Assembly (NCBI GenBank): GCA_035395685.1
Contig: DAOPBR010000010.1
Coordinates: 1 to 64,000 of the forward strand
Length of the DNA: 64,000 nucleotides
Reading direction: 5' to 3'
From: JAKJGA01 sp029554345
GTDB taxonomy: Bacteria > Spirochaetota > UBA4802 > JAFGJZ01
Positions 7,553 through 16,775 of this stretch are shown here, in pieces (position 1 is the first letter of the stretch; every line of letters starts with the position of its first letter). Under the pieces are notes generated by a model that was not told where the DNA came from, ran no database searches, and was given only the letters and a program-made list of their open reading frames with translations. The translations under genes and the position numbers were made by a program.

Positions 7553-9673
7553 ATGGCGAAAGAAGATAAACCAATAAGAATTTCTGAGTATTATGGCTGC
7601 GATACCTTCAATTTCAAGGTAATGGAAGAAAAACTTCCTCGCGAGACATACAAAAAGCTTTTAAAAATCATCAATGATGATGAAAAACTCGATGCCGACA
7701 CTGCAAATACTGTCGCGCATGCAATGAAAGAATGGGCTCTCGATAAAGGTGCAACTCATTACTGCCACTGGTTTCAGCCTATGACCGGCTCAACAGCTGA
7801 AAAACATGACGCATTCGTTGATCCTGTTGGTCCTGGCGAAGTTATCGAAAGATTTTCGGGCAAGCAGCTTGTACAAGGCGAGCCTGATGCATCAAGCTTT
7901 CCAAGCGGCGGAATCAGAGCAACGTTTGAAGCACGCGGCTACACTGCATGGGACATTACAAGTCCTGCATTCATCCAGAGAAGCGGTACTGCAACTACTC
8001 TTTGCATTCCGACTGCATTCATATCTTACACAGGAGAAGCTCTCGACAAAAAGACTCCTCTTTTGAGATCAGTTAAGGCTCTCAGTGAATCTTCAGTGAA
8101 GCTACTTAACCTTCTTGGTAGCACTGCCAAAAAAGTTATCACAACAGTTGGACCTGAGCAGGAATATTTCTTAATCGATAAAAACTACTTCATGGCAAGA
8201 GAAGACCTTGTTATGAGCGGCAGAACTCTTATCGGATCTGCGCCTTCAAGAGGCCAGCAGCTCGAAGATCATTACTTCGGTTCAATCAAAGAAAAGATCG
8301 TAAGCTACATGAACGACGTTGAAGAAGAACTTTACAGACTCGGTGTTCCGGCAAAAACAAGACACAATGAAGTTGCGCCAAGCCAGTTTGAGCTTGCACC
8401 TGTTTTTGAAGAAGCAAACGTTGCGGTTGATCACAACCACATCGTTATGGAAACTTTGAAAATCATCGCTGCAAAATACGACATGGCTCTTCTTCTTCAT
8501 GAAAAACCATTCGCAGGCATCAACGGTTCAGGAAAACACCTTAACTGGTCAATGTCTGACAATGAAGGAAACAATCTCCTTAATCCGGGAAATACTCCTC
8601 ATGACAATCTCCAGTTCCTTGTTGTTCTTACAGCAGTTATCAGAGCAGTTTACAAAAATGCCGACATTCTCCGTGCAACTGTTGCCTCTCCGGGCAATGA
8701 CCACCGTCTCGGCGCAAACGAAGCTCCTCCTGCGATAATTTCAATTTTCTTGGGCGATCAGCTGACTTCTATTGTAGAAAGTATCATGGCCGGCAAAGTA
8801 GCAAAAGCAACTGACCAGGCAATTCTTGATCTCGGCGTTTCTTCGCTTCCGATTCTCAGCAAAGATAACACAGACAGAAACAGAACTTCTCCGTTCGCGT
8901 TCACAGGAAACAAATTCGAGTTTAGAGCCGTTGGTTCTAACATGTCGATCTCTTTCCCTGCGACAGCAATCAACGCAATGGTAGCAGAAAGCATCGATTT
9001 TATGTATGACGCTATCAAGGCTAAAGGCGGAGACGTAAAACAGGCCGCTTTCGATGTAATGAAAGATGTTCTTAATGATTCTAAAAATGTACTCTTTATG
9101 GGTGACGGTTATTCGGATGAATGGCAGAAAGAAGCTGCTAAACGCGGTCTTCCGAACTATAAAACTTCTCCTGAAGCTCTCAAAGCCTTCAACACTGATA
9201 AAGCAAAGAAGCTTTTTTCAAAATACAAAATACTTTCTGAAAAAGAGCTTACTGCGAGATATTTCATCCATCTTGAAAGATATGCTAAGATTGTTGATAT
9301 CGAAGCTGTATCGCTTTACAACATGGCAATCAGCCAGATTCTTCCTGCAGCTGTGAAATATCAGAATGATCTCGCTTCTTCAATCAAGAAGACTTCAGAC
9401 ATTCTCGGTGATGATGCAGTGAAAGATCAGAAAGATCTTCTTGCATCTGTTGCGGCATATATCGGCGAAATCAAAAAAGGCGCTGAAAAACTTAACTCCG
9501 CAACAAAAGAAGCTCACAAGGTTGAAGACGAACAGGCTCATGCTGAATTCTATTGCTCAAAAGTAAAAGAAGCAATGAATTCACTCAGAGACAGTATCGA
9601 TTCTCTTGAAAAGATTGCTGACAATGATCTCTGGCCGCTTCCTAAATATTGGGAAATGCTTTTTTTAAACTAA
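7553..9673 (+). CDS. glnN: glutamine synthetase type III
   Basis: A 706-residue enzyme, the usual length for GSIII and far longer than GSI or GSII. It makes glutamine from glutamate, ammonia and ATP in the cytoplasm. Visible GSIII signatures are GATHYCHWFQPMTG (about 65), FPSGGIRATFEARGYTAWD (about 120), EQEYFLID (about 204), HNEVAPSQFELAPVFE (about 270), NGSGKHLNWS (about 324) and GNDHRLGANEAPPA (about 380). Start: AGAGGTG is 8 bases upstream of ATG 7553. It is a single-gene unit with its own promoter and terminator. GSIII dodecamers are typical of anaerobes and cyanobacteria, and it is probably the main ammonia-assimilation enzyme here. Confidence 0.97.
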   Translation: MAKEDKPIRISEYYGCDTFNFKVMEEKLPRETYKKLLKIINDDEKLDADTANTVAHAMKEWALDKGATHYCHWFQPMTGSTAEKHDAFVDPVGPGEVIERFSGKQLVQGEPDASSFPSGGIRATFEARGYTAWDITSPAFIQRSGTATTLCIPTAFISYTGEALDKKTPLLRSVKALSESSVKLLNLLGSTAKKVITTVGPEQEYFLIDKNYFMAREDLVMSGRTLIGSAPSRGQQLEDHYFGSIKEKIVSYMNDVEEELYRLGVPAKTRHNEVAPSQFELAPVFEEANVAVDHNHIVMETLKIIAAKYDMALLLHEKPFAGINGSGKHLNWSMSDNEGNNLLNPGNTPHDNLQFLVVLTAVIRAVYKNADILRATVASPGNDHRLGANEAPPAIISIFLGDQLTSIVESIMAGKVAKATDQAILDLGVSSLPILSKDNTDRNRTSPFAFTGNKFEFRAVGSNMSISFPATAINAMVAESIDFMYDAIKAKGGDVKQAAFDVMKDVLNDSKNVLFMGDGYSDEWQKEAAKRGLPNYKTSPEALKAFNTDKAKKLFSKYKILSEKELTARYFIHLERYAKIVDIEAVSLYNMAISQILPAAVKYQNDLASSIKKTSDILGDDAVKDQKDLLASVAAYIGEIKKGAEKLNSATKEAHKVEDEQAHAEFYCSKVKEAMNSLRDSIDSLEKIADNDLWPLPKYWEMLFLN

Positions 9674-9683
9674 GAGTTTGATT

Positions 9684-9720
9684 ATAATGGACGGGTTCTA
9701 CGCCCGTCTATTATTTTACT
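9684..9720 (+). terminator. glnN terminator
   Basis: A 12-bp stem (9684-9695 with 9703-9714, one G-U pair) with a 7-base loop starts 11 bases after the glnN stop. The paired tail ATTAT and the following T-rich bases complete an intrinsic terminator. Confidence 0.65.
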
Positions 9721-9746
9721 ATTACATACTTCAGCATTATGTCACT

Positions 9747-9764
9747 TTTTTGGATAACTATCCA
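9747..9764. promoter_or_regulatory. operator-like inverted repeat upstream of the double-RHH gene
   Basis: Contains TGGATA-AC-TATCCA, a perfect 6-2-6 palindrome preceded by a T run. The whole 18-base string recurs exactly at 10214-10231 inside the coding region that follows. Spacing and symmetry fit the binding site of a ribbon-helix-helix dimer, and the adjacent gene is a candidate for that regulator. Confidence 0.5.
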
Positions 9765-9826
9765 TAAATTCAAAAACAAGAAAAAATATTTATTAGTTCT
9801 TACGTATTAATTTCATGGAGGATACC

Positions 9827-10360
9827 ATGAGTAATACAAATTATATTCGAACAACAGCTCTTATTGATGAAACCTCATACACAATGCTTAAACAAGCAGG
9901 AATAGTAAGAGAAAATCAAAGAAATGAGATTATATCATTGATTTTGAAAGCTGTTCTAGGGAAATTCAATTCAGAAAACAAACCACTAGTTAGAACAAGT
10001 GTAAAATATCAGTCACTAATAGATAATTCATGCATTATTCATTATGAAATTAATACCGATATTTATGAAGCATGTCTAGATTTAAGAAAATCAAATAAAT
10101 TATCAGTTTCAAAAATGATAAATGATGGAATTAAAGAATTTTTGCATTCGATTCTTTCATTGGAAATCAAAACAAATCAAAATCATTTAGACTATTCAAA
10201 TAGTCCATTTCAGTTTTTGGATAACTATCCAATTGAATACAATTTTTCATCAAAATTTGATAATCAAAAATCTATTCTAACAACAATAATACAAGCCAAA
10301 ACACCGCCTTTCCCAATACAAACAATTTCTTTACATTTTCATAATGATTTATTTACATGA
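9827..10360 (+). CDS. putative double ribbon-helix-helix DNA-binding protein
   Basis: A 177-residue protein from ATG 9827, which has GGAGG 7 bases upstream; an earlier ATG (9815) overlaps that site. No named family is recognised. Two segments look like ribbon-helix-helix units: residues about 5-45 (strand TTALID, then helices DETSYTMLKQAG and RNEIISLILKAVLGKF) and about 62-108 (strand IIHYEIN, helices TDIYEACLDLRKSNK and SVSKMINDGIKEFLHSIL). The C-terminal 65 residues are polar and low in complexity. The gene is clearly more AT-rich than its neighbours, which suggests recent acquisition. An 18-base palindromic repeat occurs in its upstream region and again inside it. Confidence 0.6.
   Translation: MSNTNYIRTTALIDETSYTMLKQAGIVRENQRNEIISLILKAVLGKFNSENKPLVRTSVKYQSLIDNSCIIHYEINTDIYEACLDLRKSNKLSVSKMINDGIKEFLHSILSLEIKTNQNHLDYSNSPFQFLDNYPIEYNFSSKFDNQKSILTTIIQAKTPPFPIQTISLHFHNDLFT
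10214..10231. repeat. second copy of the 18-base operator-like repeat, inside the gene
   Basis: Exact copy of 9747-9764. It encodes part of FLDNYP in the protein. The two copies are 467 bases apart, which would allow looping by a dimeric DNA-binding protein. Chance identity of 18 bases in so short a span is unlikely, though the T run and AT bias raise the odds slightly. Confidence 0.6.
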
Positions 10361-10393
10361 TATTGATAATTTCATTACTAAAAGCGGGGTTCC

Positions 10394-13021
10394 ATGAAAA
10401 AACAAATAGCGCTTCATGATGAAATAGAAACCAATCTTAAAACTTATCTTTTAAAAGAAAAAAATAAATTCCCCATAAAAGACACTTTGAGAATCGATCT
10501 TCATTGTCACGATAAAAACAGCAATATTCCCGATGAACAGCTTGGAAGAATGCTTGGTCTTCCAGAAACATGGCTTGAACCTGAAAGTCTCATCAATACT
10601 CTTGAAGAGCATAAGTGCACTGCTTTTACCATAACAAATCATAATAATGCTCGTTCCTGTTTTGCACTTCGGGAAAAGGGATACGACATTCTAATCGGAG
10701 GCGAGTTTTCGGTAAAAGTTCCCGATTTTTCAACTGGAATTCATGTTTTAGCCTACGGCTTTTCTGAAAATGATGAAAAAAAGCTGAACAAGCTTAGAGA
10801 CAATTTATATGATTTCCTCGAATATGCTTATTCTAAAAACATTCCGACTGTTTGGGCTCATCCGCTTTACCACTATAAGAAATCCTCAATTCCATCGCTT
10901 GAACTATTCGAAAAGCTCGCAGTAATTTTTAAGCGCTTCGAAGTAGTCAATGGCCAACGAGATACATGGCAGAATATGCTCATAAAGAACTGGCTCGATT
11001 CTCTTTCTAAAGAAAAGATCAATCAATTTATAAAAAAGTATAAAATTGATTGGAAAAAATACACTGATGATCCCTATTCAAAAGCTTACACGGGCGGAAG
11101 CGATGAACACATGGGAATTTTCGCGGGGCTTACGGGAACATGCCTCCATGTACCGAAACTTACCGAACGGTTGAAAACAGAGAGATCGTCCGATCTCGCA
11201 CTAGAAGCACTTAGGAGCTGCAGGACGTCTGTCTTTGGTTCTCACAACAACAGCGAAAAGATGATGGTTGCATTCATCGATTACTTTTGCCAAATCGGCA
11301 TAAACATGAAAGATCCGGGGCTTTTACATATACTTCTTCACAAAGGTGATTCTTCGGAAAAACTTCTTGCCTTCTTGATTTCAAATGGTTTTGCCGAACT
11401 ACGCCGTCACAAAATGACAATGCGTTTTTTAAAAATATTTCATGAAGCATTTGAAGGCAAACCTCCTTCAAGATTCCTCTCATTATTCTTAAAGAAACCA
11501 TACAAACCTATACTTGAAGAAGTCAGAAAAATAGCTTCAGCAAGAAAACGCAATCCGGGAATCAGACCCGTCATTTATAAAAAAGCAATCGAAGGAATTT
11601 ACTCTAAGCTTCAATTGCTTTTTTTAAACCGGATTATCGAAAAACTTGAAAACTTATCCGACGGCAATTCCGGCGAATTCAATTATAAAGACATAATCGA
11701 TTCCATTGAAATTCCAAGTCATGTCAGGGATTTATCAGCATCAGGAAGAAAATCAAAAATTGACATCGGTGAATTCATCGATGGATTACCCTTCCCTGCG
11801 CTTGCCTCGTCTATAATTACAGCCGCTTCATTCACAAGCGCAAGAGTGATGTACAATACTCGCCCGCTTCTAGAAAAATTCAGCAATGAAATGGGCATTT
11901 TCCGTCATCCGAAACGGGTGCTCTGGCTTACTGACACTCTGGAAGATACAAACGGTGTCGCTATGGTTTTAAAATCATTTCTCTTAGAAATTCAAAGCAG
12001 AAACCTGCCGATAGACCTTTGTGTCGTTTCATCTAAACTTAAAAGCCAAAAAAACCTGATTGTCCTAAAGCCTCTTGCGGAATTCACACTTCCTTTCTAC
12101 GAGAACCAGAAAATAAGAATTCCTGACATAATTGAGCTTCAGAATCTTTTTCTTGAAAACGGTTATGACAGGATAATTTCATCAACTGAAGGTTTCATGG
12201 GTCTTGCTTCGATATTCCTGAAAAAAGCTTATTCTGTTCCGGCATATTTCTATGTTCATACTGACTGGATGACTTTCGCTAAAAAGGTTCTCGATTTTGA
12301 TAAAGATAAAAACGCAAAACTCAAACGTCTTCTGAGGTTTTTCTACGGCCAATATGACAAACTTTTTGTACTAAACACTGATCAGAAAAACTGGCTTACA
12401 GGTCCGAACATCGGATTTAATGAAAATAAAGTTTTTCTTACGGCTCATTGGGTGGAGGATGCTTTCAATCCGAAAAAATCCAATAAACAAAAGTTCTTCG
12501 GATACAATTCATCTGATCCGGTTCTTCTTTTCACCGGAAGAATTTCCAAGGAAAAAGGAGTCGATGAAGTACCGTTCATTTATTCAGAAGCTAAGAAAAA
12601 AATTCCAAACCTTAAAATGGTTTTTGCCGGCATCGGCCCGGAGGAAAAACTTCTTAAAGAACAAATTCCTGATGCAGTTTTTCTTGGCTGGGTTGACCAT
12701 GCATCCTTGCCTGAAATATACTCATCTGCCGACATGCTTATCCTGCCTTCACGCTTTGATACTTTCGGATGTGTAGTACTCGAAGCTCTTTCCTGCGGTC
12801 TTCCGGTAGCTTCGTACAAAACAAAAGGTCCTAAAGAAATAATACTTCACGGAAAATGCGGTTATATTGAAAATTCTAGAAAAGAACTTGCCGACAGAGT
12901 AATCGAATTTTTCTCCTCAAGCGACAAACAGAAAAAATTCAAAAGTGAAGCGATTAAACGCGCGGCATACTTCTCGAAAAATCGGATTCTTGACGAATTC
13001 CTTAAAGCAGTAGATATTTGA
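10394..13021 (+). CDS. PHP-domain / GT4 glycosyltransferase fusion protein
   Basis: An 875-residue cytoplasmic protein. The N-terminal 300 residues are a PHP phosphoesterase domain: RIDLHCHD (about 33-40), ITNHNN (about 78, Asn where TDHN is usual), GGEFSV, WAHPLYH and GGSDEHMG. Residues 300-500 are a helical connector. Residues 505-870 are a GT-B glycosyltransferase family 4 domain, with RVLWLTDTLEDTNGVAMV, a nucleotide-sugar site GRISKEKGVDEV and the FDTFGCVVLEA motif, in which Asp replaces the first Glu of EX7E. It probably transfers a sugar to a lipid or polymer and hydrolyses a phosphoester in the same pathway; the substrates are unknown. It is 36 bases upstream of a glycosidase-like gene. 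Confidence 0.82.
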   Translation: MKKQIALHDEIETNLKTYLLKEKNKFPIKDTLRIDLHCHDKNSNIPDEQLGRMLGLPETWLEPESLINTLEEHKCTAFTITNHNNARSCFALREKGYDILIGGEFSVKVPDFSTGIHVLAYGFSENDEKKLNKLRDNLYDFLEYAYSKNIPTVWAHPLYHYKKSSIPSLELFEKLAVIFKRFEVVNGQRDTWQNMLIKNWLDSLSKEKINQFIKKYKIDWKKYTDDPYSKAYTGGSDEHMGIFAGLTGTCLHVPKLTERLKTERSSDLALEALRSCRTSVFGSHNNSEKMMVAFIDYFCQIGINMKDPGLLHILLHKGDSSEKLLAFLISNGFAELRRHKMTMRFLKIFHEAFEGKPPSRFLSLFLKKPYKPILEEVRKIASARKRNPGIRPVIYKKAIEGIYSKLQLLFLNRIIEKLENLSDGNSGEFNYKDIIDSIEIPSHVRDLSASGRKSKIDIGEFIDGLPFPALASSIITAASFTSARVMYNTRPLLEKFSNEMGIFRHPKRVLWLTDTLEDTNGVAMVLKSFLLEIQSRNLPIDLCVVSSKLKSQKNLIVLKPLAEFTLPFYENQKIRIPDIIELQNLFLENGYDRIISSTEGFMGLASIFLKKAYSVPAYFYVHTDWMTFAKKVLDFDKDKNAKLKRLLRFFYGQYDKLFVLNTDQKNWLTGPNIGFNENKVFLTAHWVEDAFNPKKSNKQKFFGYNSSDPVLLFTGRISKEKGVDEVPFIYSEAKKKIPNLKMVFAGIGPEEKLLKEQIPDAVFLGWVDHASLPEIYSSADMLILPSRFDTFGCVVLEALSCGLPVASYKTKGPKEIILHGKCGYIENSRKELADRVIEFFSSSDKQKKFKSEAIKRAAYFSKNRILDEFLKAVDI

Positions 13022-13027
13022 CTTGCC

Positions 13028-13077
13028 AGAATAAGCACCCGTTAATTTCATGAATTCATGAAACGGGCGCTTATTCT
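13028..13077 (+). promoter_or_regulatory. long hairpin enclosing the start codon of the DUF4015 gene
   Basis: Left arm 13028-13041 pairs with right arm 13064-13077 (one A-C mismatch). Inside it is a perfect 18-base palindrome (13046-13063). The only plausible start, ATG 13058-13060, lies within the inner palindrome and no Shine-Dalgarno is visible. There is no T tract after the right arm, so it is not a standard terminator. Ribosomes ending at 13021 are just upstream. Confidence 0.5.
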
Positions 13078-14455
13078 ACTTACTCCTCTTATTCTGATTT
13101 CAGCATTGCTTACTTTTTTAGGTGCGTCGGATTCCTTATCTTCATTCATTAAGTCGGTTTCACCGCAGATTCATAATACGAAAAACTATATCCCGGGAAA
13201 TTCTCTAAAAGAAAGCCGCTTTCAAACACTTCCTTCAAACTTCATTTTTTCATTCAATACTCTTATCTACAAAACAAATTCTTCTGAAAATATTTCAGCA
13301 ATTGCCAAAAAAGCTCTGCCTTTCACAAGGTTTTATTCATCAAAAGAGCTTGAAGATGCTATAAGAAAAACAAACGCCTTTTCAGGAACTTCCGCAAAGC
13401 CTGGATTGGTTCTCTTGATTCCGAATTCGCTCTCGGCTTTTGAAATCGATCAACGGAACAAAGCCAAAGCCAAGATTCCTTTCACAAAAGGTCTTTACTT
13501 CACAGCTTCTTCTGCAGGCCGCAATTCCATCATATCAACAATTGATAAATTTTCAGAAATCGGAATCAATACTGTAGTATTCGACATCAAGGATGTTGAA
13601 GGTACTCTTTCTTTTTATTCTAAAAATCCGATCGCACGTTCTCTTGAACTTGATAAAAACAGAACAATAAACAGTCTTCCCAAGCTAATCTCTGAACTTA
13701 AGAAGCGCAACATTTATACAATTGCAAGAATAGCTTGCTTCAGAGATCATATCATTGCTAAGAAATGCCCGGAACTTGCCGTTAGATCAAAATCACGCGG
13801 CGGCATTTGGAACGAATCATCAAGCGAACTCTGGATTGATCCTACGAACAAATATGTTCAGGAATACATTATAAGTCTCGCCGTAGAAGTAGCAGAATAC
13901 GGTGTTGACGAGATTCAGCTTGATTATATACGTTTTCCCACAGCCTCAAATATCGAAGACGCTTCCTTTGCATGGCACTTCGGTTCAATGAAAAAAGAAG
14001 AGGTAATCACCGCTTTTCTCAAAAAGATTTACCATGAAATGAATATTAGAAACACAAATCTCTCAATAGATATTTTCGGAGTTGTTGCCTGGGGATACGA
14101 AGGCGACATCAACAGCACAGGTCAGCGCATCAAACTTCTTGCTCCGTACTGCGATGCTATTTCACCGATGCTTTATCCTTCACACTTCAATGACAGATTT
14201 GACGGATATCAAAAACCCGGGGACAATCCCGAATATTTCATTGCCAAGGGTGTTGAACTCGTTAAAAAAGACGCCGGCGGAAAGATTGTAAGGCCATGGC
14301 TTCAGGCTTTCGGATGGCGTGTATCAAATTATAATGAAGCGTATATAAAAGCCCAGGTGAAAGCATCTGATGCATCAGGAGCAAAGGGTTACCTTTTCTG
14401 GAACGCATCAAGCGATTACAAAAAAGTCTATAACGCCTACAGCAGTCAAAAATAA
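13058..14455 (+). CDS. DUF4015-type putative glycoside hydrolase, exported
   Basis: A 465-residue protein. Residues 1-24 form a signal peptide or membrane anchor (KRALILLTPLILISALL). Residues 30-140 are poorly conserved. Residues 145-460 match the TIM-barrel glycosidase family known as DUF4015: KGLYFTASSAG, GINTVVFDIKDVEGTLSF, YTIARIACFRDHI, WIDPTNKYVQEY, VDEIQLDYIRFPT, SIDIFGVVAWGY, DAISPMLYPSHF and PWLQAFGW. The catalytic residues of this family are not established; conserved Asp/Glu in the strand ends are candidates. It follows the PHP-glycosyltransferase gene, so both may act on the same surface glycan. The start codon lies in a hairpin. Confidence 0.82.
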   Translation: MKRALILLTPLILISALLTFLGASDSLSSFIKSVSPQIHNTKNYIPGNSLKESRFQTLPSNFIFSFNTLIYKTNSSENISAIAKKALPFTRFYSSKELEDAIRKTNAFSGTSAKPGLVLLIPNSLSAFEIDQRNKAKAKIPFTKGLYFTASSAGRNSIISTIDKFSEIGINTVVFDIKDVEGTLSFYSKNPIARSLELDKNRTINSLPKLISELKKRNIYTIARIACFRDHIIAKKCPELAVRSKSRGGIWNESSSELWIDPTNKYVQEYIISLAVEVAEYGVDEIQLDYIRFPTASNIEDASFAWHFGSMKKEEVITAFLKKIYHEMNIRNTNLSIDIFGVVAWGYEGDINSTGQRIKLLAPYCDAISPMLYPSHFNDRFDGYQKPGDNPEYFIAKGVELVKKDAGGKIVRPWLQAFGWRVSNYNEAYIKAQVKASDASGAKGYLFWNASSDYKKVYNAYSSQK

Positions 14456-14465
14456 ACCGTTATCA

Positions 14466-15260
14466 TCAAAAAGGATCCGAACTTTCAATCCAGTCTGCAA
14501 ATGTGTCAGTATCAGTATCCATTTGTCTTTTTATACAATTTCCTTCTTTGGCAACAGGCAATCCCGCACTTCCCCATTCTGCCCCGGCAGCTTCTTCCTT
14601 TGAACCGCCGGCAATATAAACACAGTCTATCACCAAATCATTTCTGAAAAGTTTTACAGTTTCACCCGAATTTCGCATTGTAAACTTAAGTTCACCCGAT
14701 GAATTAATTGAATGCAAACTCATTGCAGATACTCCATCCTGGCAATAATATAATATTTCTCCAGGTGCAATCTCCGCATCTCCCAAAGCGCAGGATGATG
14801 CACCCGCACCAAGAGCAAAACCTTTAAGGCTTATTTTCCCATCCCATGTATTTTTTATAGAAATAAATTCTTTTCCGGAATCTGCTCCTGACGGATTATA
14901 CATAACGCTATATATTTTAACTGCATAATAATTTATTTTTTTATTAATCTGAACATCGCAGCTGTCAGTATATCCGTTAACTGATGCAGTTACTACTACA
15001 TTACCAGGTTTTAGGAATACAGCCTTGCCATGCAAAATAGAAACCAGAAGTTCATCAGACACTGTATAATTCACATCTTCGGCAATAGTCCGTGTTCCGT
15101 CTCTTTTCAGAATAACACTTTTCAGATCAAAAGACTCTCCCTCAGCAACATCCGAAGGAATTATCAGCATTATTCCGCATACATCATCAGGAATTTTGTC
15201 CTGAATTTCGTCCCCTGAACATGAAATGAAAATCAAAGAAAATAATAAAAATAACTTCAT
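14466..15260 (-). CDS. lipoprotein with Ig-like and lamin-tail (LTD) domains
   Basis: A 264-residue surface or periplasmic lipoprotein. The signal peptide ends in lipobox FISC (Cys 14). Residues 30-105 look like a bacterial Ig-like domain (VAEGESFDLKSVILKRDGT, VTASVNGYTDSCDV). Residues 110-225 look like a lamin-tail domain: YAVKIYSVMYNPSGADSGKEFISIKN, then KGFALGAG and GEILYYCQDG. The end, DTDTFADWIESSDPF, resembles the trailing segment seen in other LTD lipoproteins. LTD domains bind surfaces, polysaccharide or DNA; the ligand here is unknown. It is a single gene, convergent with the DUF4015 gene with only 10 bases between. Confidence 0.75.
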   Translation of the reverse strand: MKLFLLFSLIFISCSGDEIQDKIPDDVCGIMLIIPSDVAEGESFDLKSVILKRDGTRTIAEDVNYTVSDELLVSILHGKAVFLKPGNVVVTASVNGYTDSCDVQINKKINYYAVKIYSVMYNPSGADSGKEFISIKNTWDGKISLKGFALGAGASSCALGDAEIAPGEILYYCQDGVSAMSLHSINSSGELKFTMRNSGETVKLFRNDLVIDCVYIAGGSKEEAAGAEWGSAGLPVAKEGNCIKRQMDTDTDTFADWIESSDPF

Positions 15261-15520
15261 ACTAACCTCAAAGATTAATACGTTTTTTTAATATTTTTTT
15301 TCACAGATTCATCAAAAAATTATCATGTTATTGCTCTTATTGATTTTAAATAATATTTATCCTCCCTAATAATTCACCTTTTCCGCAAAATACGAAGATG
15401 TTAAAAAATCAAAAACTTATTAAAAAATTATCGACTCATTTAGCCATAGTGATATCATATAAACAGTTAATTAAAATATCTTGGTTCAATTTCATAAAAA
15501 TTCAATTAAAGGAGAATACG

Positions 15521-16681
15521 ATGAAAGCTGTAAAAATAAGAGAAAACATATACTGGGTTGGAGGAATTGACTGGGATCTCAGAAACTTTCACGGCTATAT
15601 GACCCAGAGAGGATCTACATACAACGCCTATCTTATAATTGATGAAAAAATAACGCTGATTGATACAGTAAAATCGTATCTGTATCCTGAAATGACAAAA
15701 AGAATATCATCAATAATCGATCCCGCAAAAATCGATTACGTTATCGCAAACCATGTTGAAATGGATCATTCGGGAAGCATGCCCGAACTTATGGACCTTA
15801 TTCCCAACGCAACTGTTTACACCTCCGCCGCCGGAGAAAAAGGCCTCCGGATGCACTACAAAAAAGACTGGAACTTCAAAATCGTCGACGGAAACAGCGA
15901 AATTTCAACAGGGAAAAACAAACTTAAATTTGTATTAACTCCGATGGTTCATTGGCCGGACAATATGCTTACATATCTTGAAAATGAGAAAATACTGTTT
16001 TCAAATGACGCTTTCGGCCAGCACATATCCTCTAGCGAACGCTTTGATGACGAATATCCTCTTGATACAATAAAAGAAGAAGCAAAAAAGTATTATGCCA
16101 ATATTGTTCTTCCTTACGGGATTCAGGTACAGAAAGCTCTGGAAATTGCCGGAGCACTACCGATTGAAGTAATCGCTCCAAGTCATGGTATAATCTGGAG
16201 AACGCATATCCCGGAAATTCTTAAACTTTATACGGCCTGGTCTTCCAATAAAACGTCAAAAAAAGCAGTCATAGTATATGATTCAATGTGGGGTTCAACC
16301 AAAAAGATGGCATACGCGATTTCCGACGCTTTTGAGCAGAAGGGAATAGCCTTTTCCATGTACGACCTCAAACTTACTCATATTTCCGATATCATGACTG
16401 ATATAATAGAAGCTGAGTATATCTGTGTCGGAAGCCCTACACTTAACAATAACATACTACCGACAGTTTCAGCATTTCTCACATACATGAAGGGACTTGC
16501 TCCAAAAGGAAGAAAAGCAATGGCATTCGGTTCATTCGGCTGGGGAGGTCAGAGCGTCGGAATAGTTGAAGAAATACTTGCTTCGTGTAAATTCGAAATA
16601 CTTAAGCAACATAAGATTCAGTATATCCCTGACGAAAGCCAGCTTAAAAATATTACTGAAGAAACGGCTTCCCTTATCTAA
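15521..16681 (+). CDS. fprA: FprA-type flavodiiron protein (A-type flavoprotein)
   Basis: A 386-residue cytoplasmic enzyme. It reduces O2 to water, and possibly NO to N2O, protecting an anaerobe. Start: AAAGGAGAA precedes ATG 15521; the frame is open further upstream but without a ribosome site. The N-terminal 245 residues are a metallo-beta-lactamase-like diiron domain with ligands in NHVEMDHSG (H78, E80, D82, H83) and later in VHWPDN and SNDAFG. Residues 250-386 are a flavodoxin domain (VIVYDSMWGSTKKMA, SPTLNNN, AFGSFGWGG) binding FMN. It is monocistronic, ending at a perfect terminator. The region 15261-15520 is AT-rich and contains no gene. Confidence 0.95.
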   Translation: MKAVKIRENIYWVGGIDWDLRNFHGYMTQRGSTYNAYLIIDEKITLIDTVKSYLYPEMTKRISSIIDPAKIDYVIANHVEMDHSGSMPELMDLIPNATVYTSAAGEKGLRMHYKKDWNFKIVDGNSEISTGKNKLKFVLTPMVHWPDNMLTYLENEKILFSNDAFGQHISSSERFDDEYPLDTIKEEAKKYYANIVLPYGIQVQKALEIAGALPIEVIAPSHGIIWRTHIPEILKLYTAWSSNKTSKKAVIVYDSMWGSTKKMAYAISDAFEQKGIAFSMYDLKLTHISDIMTDIIEAEYICVGSPTLNNNILPTVSAFLTYMKGLAPKGRKAMAFGSFGWGGQSVGIVEEILASCKFEILKQHKIQYIPDESQLKNITEETASLI

Positions 16682-16708
16682 AAAAAACGGCTTAAGCCGT
16701 TTTTTTTA
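16682..16708 (+). terminator. fprA terminator
   Basis: A perfect inverted repeat (AAAAAACGGC/GCCGTTTTTT around a TTAA centre) starts right after the stop codon and runs into eight T residues: a textbook intrinsic terminator. Confidence 0.85.
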
Positions 16709-16775
16709 ATTTCATCTGCCGGAAAATTATTGACAGTTTTCCGGCTGTCGTTTTTATTGTTTTTATAAGTTACAT

